Origin: Kovacikia minuta CCNUW1
GTDB lineage: Bacteria; Cyanobacteriota; Cyanobacteriia; Leptolyngbyales; Leptolyngbyaceae
Direction of reading: 5' to 3'
Length of the DNA stretch: 64,000 nucleotides
NCBI RefSeq assembly: GCF_020091585.1
Contig: NZ_CP083583.1
Location: 682,001 to 746,000 of the forward strand
A program made the translations under genes and the position numbers. Below, piece by piece: positions 52,617 to 59,185 of this stretch (position 1 is the first letter of the stretch; the number at the start of each line of letters is the position of its first letter). Under the pieces are notes generated by a model that was not told where the DNA came from, ran no database searches, and worked only from the letters and a program-made list of their open reading frames with translations.

Positions 52617-52659
52617 GAGAGACATCGTAAGCCCTTTACTTGAATGTTTTCTGGACAAA
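52617..52659 (+). repeat. Right 43-bp repeat flanking the HNH gene
   Basis: Matches the left copy exactly over the first 12 and last 11 bases, with about half the middle bases identical and equal length. Confidence 0.65.
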
Positions 52660-53050
52660 AAAGAAAAGGGAGGATAGCGAAGAGGGGGGAGTGGGAAGGG
52701 TGTGTGTTGCTTACGATCGCACTCAGCGGATGAGGGAGGGGTGTGTTGCCTACGATCGCCAGTGTGTTGGGTATCAATGGCTCACCTTGCTCGCCTGTGC
52801 AGAGTCCTGGGTGTGTGCAGAGTCCTCTTGTCCCCTTCAGGGTAGTCCGTTGGTCTGAGGGGCGCTCAGCCCTAACAGGGAGTACGTCCAGATCGGTGAT
52901 ATGCCCTTTTTTATCCAGAAGAGGGAGGTCATTGGGGAGTGTGCGTCACTCCCACTACGAGGGGATGGGTCTTTTGGACGATTTGAATGATTTGGATGGG
53001 GGGTGGGGAGAGATTTACGATCGCGAGTCAGTTCAGTCCCCTGAACAGAG
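52660..53050. other. Non-coding stretch with a duplicated 19-mer and hairpin
   Basis: GTGTGTTGC[T/C]TACGATCGC occurs twice (52702-52720 and 52741-52759). A perfect hairpin GGGAGTG-N5-CACTCCC is at 52935-52953. No gene here is convincing. Confidence 0.5.
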
Positions 53051-53051
53051 G

Positions 53052-53095
53052 GTAATTCTCTGACGATTGAGTTTATGTAGATTCAGAGGATTGAC
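53052..53095 (+). promoter_or_regulatory. Leader hairpin 1 (GTAATTCTCTGA family)
   Basis: GTAATTCTCTGA (53052-53063) pairs with TCAGAGGATTGAC (53083-53095), which contains the GAGG ribosome-binding site 8 bp before the ATG at 53098. Translation would need the hairpin to open. Confidence 0.6.
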
Positions 53096-53097
53096 TC

Positions 53098-53490
53098 ATG
53101 ATTACCATTACCGAAAATTCTTCCGTTCCCGCTTCTGCTGCCAGCTACCCTTACACTCCAGGAGCAGCGCTCTACTGCCCCTTCTCTCTGAGCAATGCCC
53201 TCAGAACAGTTCAGCCAGAGGAACTTGTCCAACCCTTCGGCATGTGGTTGCACAAGGTATTGACGGAGAAGTTCTACGACCCTACTACCTATGCCTGGAA
53301 CCTGGGAGACAAATACTCTCTCGGTTGCCCCTTCGAGATCAGTGAGAAGGGAGAGATCATTGCTGAATTTGAGCGGCTGGTTGAACTCCATCAGCGTGGT
53401 ATCGACATTCACCTCGTCTGCAACAGCGCGGTTGACTGCCTCACTGCAACCATGCTCAAGCGGGCAATCATCTACTATGCTCAGAAATAA
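53098..53490 (+). CDS. DUF4326-like protein (divergent copy)
   Basis: 130 residues. It resembles the protein at 55163 in layout: ALYCPFSLSNALRTVQ, an FGMWLHKVL block, LGCPFEISEKGEIIAEFERL, and a C-terminal LVCNSAVDCLTATMLKRAII in place of LVCHCKHPEKEVACHGDMYV. The CHGD residues of the family are lost. Function unknown. The gene has its own leader hairpin and terminator. Confidence 0.6.
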   Translation: MITITENSSVPASAASYPYTPGAALYCPFSLSNALRTVQPEELVQPFGMWLHKVLTEKFYDPTTYAWNLGDKYSLGCPFEISEKGEIIAEFERLVELHQRGIDIHLVCNSAVDCLTATMLKRAIIYYAQK

Positions 53491-53504
53491 TCGGTTCTCT
53501 TACA

Positions 53505-53540
53505 CCCCTTCTTCCCCATTCGGGAGGGAGGGGGTATTTC
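53505..53540 (+). terminator. Terminator 1 of the cassette region
   Basis: CCCCTTCTTCCCC pairs with GGGAGGGAGGGGG around ATTC, followed by TATTTCT, 15 bp after the stop codon. Confidence 0.6.
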
Positions 53541-53555
53541 TCTGTATGATGTTTA

Positions 53556-53576
53556 TGATGAAAGATTTATTCATTA
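53556..53576 (+). promoter_or_regulatory. Palindromic site 11 (TGATGAAA-N5-ATTCATTA)
   Basis: Family member 13 bp upstream of the ATG at 53589. Confidence 0.5.
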
Positions 53577-53588
53577 CAGTGAGAATTT

Positions 53589-53780
53589 ATGTCTCGATCA
53601 TTTTCTTCCCCAATTCCCCCAAATTCTGAGTCTGTGACTGTCAGTTTTCTTGGGGGGAATTCCTTCAACCTCTTTTACGAGTGGAGCGAAGACCTTGACC
53701 CGGATGGATTAATTGCATCTTGTGCCTGGTCTAACTCGATGTTGAAGGCTTTGGACATTGCCTTAACCTGGCTTGTTTAG
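53589..53780 (+). CDS. Small protein of unknown function
   Basis: 63 residues: SVTVSFLGGNSFNLFYEWSE, DPDGLIASCAWSNSMLKALD. Not recognised. It is a single-gene unit with a palindromic site before it and a C-rich/G-rich hairpin after it. Confidence 0.55.
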   Translation: MSRSFSSPIPPNSESVTVSFLGGNSFNLFYEWSEDLDPDGLIASCAWSNSMLKALDIALTWLV

Positions 53781-53792
53781 TCCATTCAGTCT

Positions 53793-53832
53793 CCTCCCTC
53801 CCTTCTTCCCCTTTGGGGTTGAGGGGGGATTT
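53793..53832 (+). terminator. Terminator 2 of the cassette region
   Basis: CCTCCCTCCCTTCTTCCCC pairs in part with GGGGTTGAGGGGGG, then ATTTA. Close relative of terminator 1. Confidence 0.55.
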
Positions 53833-53915
53833 ACGATCGTGGTTCGATATATTCTGATTTCTTTTTCCGACGGGTATTATCCATACCCAAGCAAGCATGA
53901 TCTTCTGAAGAGTAG

Positions 53916-53956
53916 GTAATTCTCTGATGATTGGGAGTATGTAGATTTAGGATTAC
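53916..53956 (+). promoter_or_regulatory. Leader hairpin 2 (GTAATTCT family)
   Basis: GTAATTCT (53916-53923) pairs with AGGATTAC (53949-53956) just before the ATG at 53961 and hides the AGGA site. The upstream TTCTTTTTCCGACG and GATCTTCT are shared with leader 3. Confidence 0.55.
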
Positions 53957-53960
53957 TGAC

Positions 53961-54182
53961 ATGGAATTTCTTTCTCACCTCTGGTTTACTTTTTGCTCTT
54001 ACAACTCTGCGACTGATGTTCGCGTAATGGCTATCCTGGTCACAGTGATTGGTTACGCTATCGGTTTGAAGGCTGAGAGACAGGGCAAGACATTTATGGA
54101 CTTCGTTCAGTCCAGAGAGTATCTAACCTTTATGTTCTTTATTTTTGCCTACTCGGTTCCCCGTTTCTGGTCTTTTTGGTAG
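53961..54182 (+). CDS. Small membrane protein
   Basis: 73 residues from the ATG at 53961 with two hydrophobic helices (VMAILVTVIGYAIGL and YLTFMFFIFAYSVP). Function unknown. Own leader and terminator. Confidence 0.6.
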   Translation: MEFLSHLWFTFCSYNSATDVRVMAILVTVIGYAIGLKAERQGKTFMDFVQSREYLTFMFFIFAYSVPRFWSFW

Positions 54183-54202
54183 ACCTCCTCTTATCCTCTG
54201 TC

Positions 54203-54241
54203 CCTCTCCTCTCTCTCCATCTCTGGAGGGGGAGGATTTTT
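54203..54241 (+). terminator. Terminator 3 of the cassette region
   Basis: A CCTCTCC...CTCC arm pairs with GGAGGGGGAGG, followed by ATTTTTCT, after the small membrane protein gene. Confidence 0.6.
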
Positions 54242-54304
54242 CTATTCGCGATCGCCATACGAACACCCCCCTATTCTTTTTCCGGCGATCTTCTAGTGAA
54301 TAGG

Positions 54305-54355
54305 TAATTCTCCAACCTTTGAAGGCTTGTACACAGCTTTCAGGAGTCTCAGGAT
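54305..54355 (+). promoter_or_regulatory. Leader hairpin 3 (GGTAATTCTCC family)
   Basis: TAATTCTCC (54305-54313) can pair through ATTCT with AGGAT (54351-54355) or through CTCC with GGAG (54343-54346), covering the region just before the ATG at 54356. Confidence 0.45.
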
Positions 54356-54847
54356 ATGGTTTCTTCTTTAATTGCTCGTTCCTCTTATCAAATCGATTCG
54401 TTTGCAGCAGAGTCTCAAGTACGTTCTGCCCTCAAGTCGATCAACGCGAAGCCTGTGCAGGTATCGGCAAAGCATTGGCTCTCTACTGCCCTTATGACTC
54501 ACGTAGGCAACAACCGGATTAAACAGGCTGAACCCTACCTTATGTCGGAGTACAACGGTTCCTGGTCGAATGTCCCCCCTTCTGAAGTCCTCGATCGCGT
54601 GTTTGGGATTGATGCCTTAATATCCTATCGAGGTTGGACAATTGCCATTGACATCACCCTTGATGATCGTCAGACGGTGGATAAGGCTAACAAGCAACGC
54701 CAGTTATCGAGTCTTTATTCAGAGTTGGGTATTGATTTGGCGGTTGTTCTGGTAGTCCCTGAAGACTGTTCTCCTGAATACCTTCAAACGAACATCCGGC
54801 AGGCTTTAAGTCGAGTCATTGCGGGAGAATCGGTTGTTTATCTGTAA
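54356..54847 (+). CDS. Possible PD-(D/E)XK-type nuclease-like protein
   Basis: 163 residues. VFGIDALISYRGWTIAIDIT, with LDDRQTVDKANKQRQLSSL after it, gives a D...(D)xT pattern on consecutive strands as in restriction-like folds. The N-terminal half is helical. Active-site completeness is uncertain, so the call is tentative. It follows its own leader hairpin. Confidence 0.4.
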   Translation: MVSSLIARSSYQIDSFAAESQVRSALKSINAKPVQVSAKHWLSTALMTHVGNNRIKQAEPYLMSEYNGSWSNVPPSEVLDRVFGIDALISYRGWTIAIDITLDDRQTVDKANKQRQLSSLYSELGIDLAVVLVVPEDCSPEYLQTNIRQALSRVIAGESVVYL

Positions 54848-54863
54848 TGGTCAAGTGAATTGA

Positions 54864-54891
54864 GGGTAGTCCTTTCGGATTACCCTTTTTT
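54864..54891 (+). terminator. Terminator after the nuclease-like gene
   Basis: GGGTAGTCC-TTTC-GGATTACCC (one G-T pair) followed by TTTTTT. The stem sequence resembles the leader-hairpin motif. Confidence 0.8.
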
Positions 54892-54901
54892 GTCCTTAAA
54901 T

Positions 54902-55150
54902 ATGGAGCTTCATTCGATGCCCTGGAATCTAATTAAGTGGATGGTAATTGCCATCTTGTGTTTTTTGGGTATGCAGCAACTAGCTACTCATCTTGGATTT
55001 ATTGTTAACTGCATTTGTGCAGTCCTCCTTTTTCTTGGAATCCTCCACTTGGATCGCAAAGCCAACACCGTGAAGACCTCTGCCACGATTGACAAGTCGG
55101 AGGGTAGTCTTGCAGAGCAGGATGATCAAGATGATCAATCAATTAATTAG
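54902..55150 (+). CDS. Small membrane protein
   Basis: 82 residues from the ATG at 54902. Hydrophobic segments WMVIAILCFLGMQQLATHLG and FIVNCICAVLLFLGILHL precede an acidic tail (EQDDQDDQ). Function unknown. Confidence 0.55.
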   Translation: MELHSMPWNLIKWMVIAILCFLGMQQLATHLGFIVNCICAVLLFLGILHLDRKANTVKTSATIDKSEGSLAEQDDQDDQSIN

Positions 55151-55162
55151 GAGGCATTAGTT

Positions 55163-55576
55163 ATGTCGATTACAGTTGTTAGTCCTAAGACCCTTTCAGA
55201 CTCCTTTGAAGGCAAGCGTATTTACATTGACCGCAGAGGCGTATTAGGGAACCCCTTCGAGTTAGAGGGTGAATCCAATCGTGAGGCTGTTGTTCGTGCG
55301 TTTGGGGTGTACTTGTATCAAGTCTACGAAAAGGACGCTGACCCTGCTGAAGAATCAAATCGGCTTGCCCAGAAGCATGGTCTTGCGATCTCAAAGTCCT
55401 GGAAACGTCCCACACGCGAAGCTTTTGTTACAAAGTTTACCGAACTTTTAACCTTGCATAAAGAGCAGACAAGTCTTGAATTGGTCTGTCATTGCAAACA
55501 CCCTGAGAAAGAAGTTGCCTGTCATGGTGACATGTATGTTCGGGCAATTAATTACTATGCAACAAAGGAGTTTTAG
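55163..55576 (+). CDS. DUF4326-family protein
   Basis: 137 residues. RIYIDRRGVLGNPFELEGES, REAVVRAFGVYLYQV, LELVCHCKHPE and ACHGDMYVRAINYYA are the DUF4326 pattern (GNPF plus CxC...CHGD). This phage-associated family of about 100-140 residues has no established activity. The cysteines suggest metal binding. A GGAGG site precedes the start. Confidence 0.8.
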   Translation: MSITVVSPKTLSDSFEGKRIYIDRRGVLGNPFELEGESNREAVVRAFGVYLYQVYEKDADPAEESNRLAQKHGLAISKSWKRPTREAFVTKFTELLTLHKEQTSLELVCHCKHPEKEVACHGDMYVRAINYYATKEF

Positions 55577-55588
55577 CTTTGCGGGTAG

Positions 55589-55633
55589 TCCTCCAGAGGT
55601 TCGACGGCATCCAGCTATCAACTTTCTGGAGGA
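55589..55633 (+). promoter_or_regulatory. Leader hairpin 4 (TCCTCCAGA/TCTGGAGGA)
   Basis: Perfect 9-bp stem between 55589-55597 and 55625-55633. The right arm is the GGAGGA site 7 bp before the ATG at 55641. Preceded by GGGTAGTCC like the other leaders. Confidence 0.7.
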
Positions 55634-55640
55634 TTCCATC

Positions 55641-55826
55641 ATGTTAGAAGTGATTCTTCGATTTCAAGTGGATGTTTATGGGAAGCCCTGCGTAATTTCA
55701 ACAACGTTGATCGAAGACGGTCGGGTTATGGGGCATTCCTTTGAGTACAATTTGGGTAAATGTTGGGATTTTATTAATCCCAGACCCTACGGGGATCTAT
55801 CCCCTCTTCAGGACGTAGAGTTCTAG
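55641..55826 (+). CDS. Small protein of unknown function
   Basis: 61 residues from the ATG at 55641: LEVILRFQVDVYGKPCVIST, TLIEDGRVMGHSFEYNLGKC. Beta-rich, unrecognised. The ribosome-binding site lies inside leader hairpin 4. Confidence 0.55.
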   Translation: MLEVILRFQVDVYGKPCVISTTLIEDGRVMGHSFEYNLGKCWDFINPRPYGDLSPLQDVEF

Positions 55827-55946
55827 TTCGATTCATTCAATACCATCAGGATGAGACTGGGGACTTCGCTTCATATCCCTGGTTTCATTCTTACCAACTA
55901 ACCACTCCACGAGCTTTGCTCCGTTTTTCGCTACAAGGAGTTCACC

Positions 55947-56228
55947 ATGTTTCCTATTTTTCTGTTCTGCTTTTATTTCCTGATCTTTTGCTTCCTATTC
56001 CACGATCGCAGCTTGACTTTTTCGGTTCAGACTGAGTCTCATGCTGAGTCAAAACCAGTCAAATCTATTTCTGTTTCCAAAACATCTCCTCTCCCTGTGA
56101 CAACGATTAAACTTCCTGCTTCTGCTCCTGACATTGGCTTTGACAGTCGCTTACTGGACAAAAACGGCAACCCACTTCGAGGAGCGGCCCTTGGGGCTAG
56201 GAAGCGTAAGTTGGGCATCCCGGATTAG
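55947..56228 (+). CDS. Small membrane-anchored protein
   Basis: 93 residues. The N-terminal hydrophobic anchor FPIFLFCFYFLIFCFLFH is followed by an S/T/P-rich linker and a basic C-terminal motif (RLLDKNGNPLRGAALGARKR). Function unknown. Confidence 0.5.
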   Translation: MFPIFLFCFYFLIFCFLFHDRSLTFSVQTESHAESKPVKSISVSKTSPLPVTTIKLPASAPDIGFDSRLLDKNGNPLRGAALGARKRKLGIPD

Positions 56229-56247
56229 GTAATCTTTCAGGGATGGG

Positions 56248-56276
56248 CATGATGTAGTTATCGAGACTGCATCATG
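56248..56276 (+). promoter_or_regulatory. Leader hairpin 5 covering the start codon
   Basis: CATGATGTAG (56248-56257) pairs with CTGCATCATG (56267-56276) over 10 bases with one G-T pair. The right arm contains the ATG at 56274. An AGGTAATC motif lies just upstream. Confidence 0.6.
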
Positions 56277-56459
56277 TTCAACTCTCCAACGATTCATGTC
56301 TTCACGATGCCTGCTGATTTATACATCCTCTGGCTGGACGTTTTTCAAGAAGGCATGGATATTATCAATGTTAAGTTTCAGGGTGATCAGGCTAGTGTTT
56401 TTTATCTTGATCAAGAGATTGATTATTCTCAGTATGCTTTTGACGATACATCCTGGTAA
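56274..56459 (+). CDS. Small protein of unknown function
   Basis: 61 residues (FNSPTIHVFTMPADLYILWL, FYLDQEIDYSQYAFDDTSW). Unrecognised acidic protein. The start codon lies in leader hairpin 5, and an inner ATG at 56307 is possible. Confidence 0.45.
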   Translation: MFNSPTIHVFTMPADLYILWLDVFQEGMDIINVKFQGDQASVFYLDQEIDYSQYAFDDTSW

Positions 56460-56477
56460 CTCAGTCCAGTTGAGTAG

Positions 56478-56519
56478 GTAATTCTCCAACAAATAGTAGG
56501 CGTAGCAACTTGAGGTTAC
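56478..56519 (+). promoter_or_regulatory. Leader hairpin 6 (GGTAATTCTC family)
   Basis: GTAATTCTC (56478-56486) pairs with GAGGTTAC (56512-56519) as GTAA/TTAC plus CTC/GAG, directly before the ATG at 56521. It hides GAGG. Confidence 0.5.
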
Positions 56520-56520
56520 T

Positions 56521-56745
56521 ATGCCTGCTTTTTTCACTCTTATCAGTTCTTTAATCCATTCTTTAGTTGATGAAACCTGGAATCTTTGGGTATCCCCTCC
56601 CTACCTTCCAGAACTCATCCTCCTGGTTGGTCTACTTGTTCAGTTTCATCCTTGCCTCTGCTCCTATCGCCACAACTTTCATAAAGCGATCGTCATTGTC
56701 AAAGTTGCGATGACATTTTGGACGGTAAGTAATGCAATTTTCTAG
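56521..56745 (+). CDS. Small membrane protein
   Basis: 74 residues with hydrophobic segments (FFTLISSLIHSLV, LILLVGLLVQFHPCLC, AIVIVKVAMTFWTV). Function unknown. Own leader hairpin. Confidence 0.5.
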   Translation: MPAFFTLISSLIHSLVDETWNLWVSPPYLPELILLVGLLVQFHPCLCSYRHNFHKAIVIVKVAMTFWTVSNAIF

Positions 56746-56822
56746 CCGATTGATTGATTTGATTTTGAGTTTAGGGACTGAAGGCTCCTGGTTTTCAGTC
56801 TCTATGCTTCAAATCAAAGAGG

Positions 56823-56856
56823 GTAATTCTCTGAAGATTTGAAGTCTGTCAATTAC
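56823..56856 (+). promoter_or_regulatory. Leader motif 7 upstream of ssb
   Basis: GTAATTCTCTGAAG with GTAATT (56823-56828) pairing to AATTAC (56851-56856). Here the AGGAG site (56867-56871) remains free. Confidence 0.4.
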
Positions 56857-56877
56857 ACTCACTATTAGGAGTTCACA

Positions 56878-57303
56878 ATGAATACCTTAACTGCCATTGG
56901 TCGGTTGTCTGCTGACTCTCAGACAAGGTTCTTTGAGAGCGGTTCAATCCTCTCTGAATTCAGCCTTGTGGTTAACCGAGTCCCTTATCGAAACGATCAA
57001 GGGAAGAAGATTACCCCTCCTCCGACCTATCTCACCTGCAAATACTGGCACAGGTCTGGAGAACTGCCAGAATATTTAATTAAGGGCAAACAAATCGGCA
57101 TCACTGCTCAGTTAGAGACCGAGTCCTGGAAGGATCGTCAGACAGGGGAGAATCGTTACAAGCTTGTCGCTAGAGTAAATCAGCTAGACCTTTTGGCTGA
57201 CCCTCGCGAGTCTGCTCAGCCAGAGGAATCCACCCATCAATCTGCTGAATCATCTTCTGTTCAGGGCGTAACTGAAATCGAAGTTGAGCCGATTCCTTAC
57301 TAG
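56878..57303 (+). CDS. ssb: Single-stranded DNA-binding protein
   Basis: 141 residues. OB-fold blocks MNTLTAIGRLSADSQTRFFE, ILSEFSLVVNRVP, YLTCKYWHRSGELPEYLIKG and GITAQLETESWKDRQTGENR are typical of SSB. The C-terminal tail is E/S-rich and ends in VEPIPY, similar to the acidic DDDIPF tip that docks replication partners. The gene is preceded by AGGAG and followed by a terminator. It protects ssDNA in phage replication. Confidence 0.88.
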   Translation: MNTLTAIGRLSADSQTRFFESGSILSEFSLVVNRVPYRNDQGKKITPPPTYLTCKYWHRSGELPEYLIKGKQIGITAQLETESWKDRQTGENRYKLVARVNQLDLLADPRESAQPEESTHQSAESSSVQGVTEIEVEPIPY

Positions 57304-57339
57304 GTTGCTACCCTGTAATTGAAGGTCTGAATCTACACT

Positions 57340-57371
57340 ATCCCTTGCTCCTTCTGGGGCAGGGGATATTT
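57340..57371 (+). terminator. Terminator after ssb
   Basis: ATCCC..TGCTCC pairs with GGGGCA.GGGAT around TTCT, then ATTTCTTTG. Confidence 0.65.
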
Positions 57372-57386
57372 CTTTGTCTTAAAAAT

Positions 57387-57407
57387 TGATGATAAGATTA
57401 CTCATTA
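57387..57407 (+). promoter_or_regulatory. Palindromic site 12 (TGATGATA-N5-ACTCATTA)
   Basis: Family member 19 bp upstream of the ATG at 57426. The right half continues as ACTCATTATAGGGAG. Confidence 0.55.
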
Positions 57408-57425
57408 TAGGGAGTAGATTGATTT

Positions 57426-58028
57426 ATGCATATCGCCTTCACGGGTCACAGACCCCAGAAAATTTCTAACTATGATGAACAACGACTGGTCAGGCTAGCA
57501 ACAGCCGTACTCTCGAAAGTTATAACCGATAAATGCAAGTCCCCCAATCAAATCCTTGCCTATTCAGGAATGTCATTAGGGTGGGATCAAGCTTGTACTC
57601 AGGCTTGTATCGACCTGGGAATACCTTTCGTCGCAGCAGTGCCATTTAAGCATCAGACAACGACATGGAATCGAACCCAGCGAGATCAGTACCAATACTT
57701 CCTGGAACAGGCTAAAGAGGTGGTCTACGTCGATCATCTGAATCGTTACCAGTGCAAAGAGAAGCGTCTGGGGGAATACCGAGAAATCTCCATTCCGAAA
57801 GACGTCTACCACATCTTCAAACTCAATGCCAGAAACCGTTATCTGGTTGATCAGCTAACTCCCGGCATAAGTGACTGCTTGATTAGCTTGTACTCTGGAC
57901 AGCCTTCCGGTACTGCTCAATGCGTCCGGTATGCGAAGGAGTCAGGGTTAAATAGCTCCCAAATTCTTAATGTCTGGAAGTCCTGGTTAAAGTATTCCAA
58001 GCAGGAGGTTCAAACCCATGTCTATTAA
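57426..58028 (+). CDS. SLOG-domain protein (DUF1273/YpsA-like)
   Basis: 200 residues. The Rossmann-like signature IAFTGHRPQKI, with YSGMSLGWDQACTQACIDLG and FVAAVPFKHQ, is typical of SLOG-fold YpsA-like proteins, which bind nucleotide-derived ligands. Phages and integrative elements often carry them with unclear roles. It overlaps the next gene by 11 bp. Confidence 0.8.
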   Translation: MHIAFTGHRPQKISNYDEQRLVRLATAVLSKVITDKCKSPNQILAYSGMSLGWDQACTQACIDLGIPFVAAVPFKHQTTTWNRTQRDQYQYFLEQAKEVVYVDHLNRYQCKEKRLGEYREISIPKDVYHIFKLNARNRYLVDQLTPGISDCLISLYSGQPSGTAQCVRYAKESGLNSSQILNVWKSWLKYSKQEVQTHVY

Positions 58029-58362
58029 TTTTGGTCAACTTGCAAAAGAGATTCAGGAGAAAAACGGATACTGCCTACTGTCACCTCACCACTACGCAAA
58101 AATTCGAGGTGTTCGTATCCACAACAGGACAGAAGAAAAGACAGATGTTTTAATCCCGTGGATCATTGAGGAGTGCGAAGGGAGGAAAGTCTTAAAGCTT
58201 CTTGAGGGTGTGACTGGCTGGGAAGCCTGGTATGTCGAAGACATTAAAAAATTCCCTCCTGACACAGAGACATTTGCCGCTTGTGCGGGTACTCCTGGCA
58301 GATGGGATACGCTGTTGGTTAATTCAGCCGATGTAATGGAGGTGGTCAGACTGGTTGGCTAA
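58018..58362 (+). CDS. Phage protein of unknown function
   Basis: 114 residues: FGQLAKEIQEKNGYCLLSPH, EECEGRKVLKLLEGVTGWEA. Not recognised. Translationally coupled to the SLOG gene, so they may work together. Confidence 0.6.
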   Translation: MSINFGQLAKEIQEKNGYCLLSPHHYAKIRGVRIHNRTEEKTDVLIPWIIEECEGRKVLKLLEGVTGWEAWYVEDIKKFPPDTETFAACAGTPGRWDTLLVNSADVMEVVRLVG

Positions 58363-58372
58363 TCTTCAATAT

Positions 58373-58720
58373 TCACTTGACCCTTTCCCCTACCACAGAA
58401 GGATCTGTGTTGTAGGGGATATTTTTTTGGCCCTCTTGATCCCTTGCTTGCTTAGGATCTGAAAAATCCCACTCTCTAAATATCTTCAATTTCTTCTGTC
58501 TCCTTTGCTCAATTACTTCCCGGTTAAGTCTGTGTTTCCCGATAACAAATTCAATTGCAGCCAGGACATCTCCCACCTCCTCTTCCATTCTTGAAGACAA
58601 TAATCCATTATTGTCAGGATGCACGTCCGTATAGAGATAGCTTGATTTTTTCGCTGCAACCTGGGTGAGTTCTCCCATCTCTTCCATCAATTTTGTTAAT
58701 CCCTTCTGATGCATTGGCAT
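58373..58720 (-). CDS. MazG-like nucleotide pyrophosphohydrolase
   Basis: 115 residues. KLMEEMGELTQVAAKK and SSRMEEEVGDVLAAIEFVI give the ExxE...ExxD metal-binding pattern of MazG-like all-alpha NTP pyrophosphatases. Phage MazG enzymes alter host nucleotide or alarmone pools. Its 3' end overlaps a terminator hairpin shared with the convergent plus gene. Confidence 0.75.
   Translation of the reverse strand: MPMHQKGLTKLMEEMGELTQVAAKKSSYLYTDVHPDNNGLLSSRMEEEVGDVLAAIEFVIGKHRLNREVIEQRRQKKLKIFREWDFSDPKQARDQEGQKNIPYNTDPSVVGERVK
58387..58427. terminator. Bidirectional terminator between convergent genes
   Basis: CCCCTAC (58387-58393) pairs with GTAGGGG (58412-58418) and CACAGA with TCTGTG inside, then TATTTTTTT on the plus strand. 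Confidence 0.8.
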
Positions 58721-58741
58721 TTTAATTACTCCCTTTTTAAT

Positions 58742-59185
58742 TCAATTCTTATTTGCTATTTCACTGATCTCATCGAGTGGTCTTAATGAGGGATAGATTT
58801 TTCCATTAATTTCCCAGCTTGGGGTTGTGCTAATCCGTTTCTCTCCACATTTGCGAGGCTCATCTGTACAGTTAACAACACTGATTAGAGCAAATGCCTT
58901 TTCTCCAAAAAGTTGAGCTTGCTTTTTACAGTAGACACACTTTTCTGAAGAATACATAACGGCATTGATTTCTTTTAACCTCAATGCCAGTTTCATTTCT
59001 GGAGTGTCACCCTGAATCCCTGTGCTATTCTCTGCCCCTTTCCCTGTAGTGGGACTGGAACTGATTGATTCTTTTGGGATGTTTGTTATTTGTCGAGTCT
59101 TAGCAGTTCTGCCTCGATTAATCTCATTTAGTACTAAACAAATTGCGACAAGAGTTAGAAGGATCGTAACTGTGTGTTTGGTCAT
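58742..59185 (-). CDS. Membrane-anchored thioredoxin-like protein
   Basis: 147 residues. An N-terminal hydrophobic anchor (VTILLTLVAICLVL) and S/T-rich linker precede a thioredoxin-like domain: INAVMYSSEKCVYCKKQAQL with a CVYC active site, then NCTDEPRKCGEKRISTTPSW and EINGKIYPSL. This C-terminal pattern is that of the thioredoxin domain fused to VKOR in cyanobacteria, here without VKOR. It may assist disulfide formation outside the membrane. A 4-bp ATGA overlap links it to the PadR gene. Confidence 0.75.
   Translation of the reverse strand: MTKHTVTILLTLVAICLVLNEINRGRTAKTRQITNIPKESISSSPTTGKGAENSTGIQGDTPEMKLALRLKEINAVMYSSEKCVYCKKQAQLFGEKAFALISVVNCTDEPRKCGEKRISTTPSWEINGKIYPSLRPLDEISEIANKN

Noticed and set aside
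52743-53063. Plus-strand frame of 106 residues
   Set aside because: Composition looks random (P, S, G, R), the start has no ribosome-binding site, and the frame covers a duplicated 19-mer and a hairpin.
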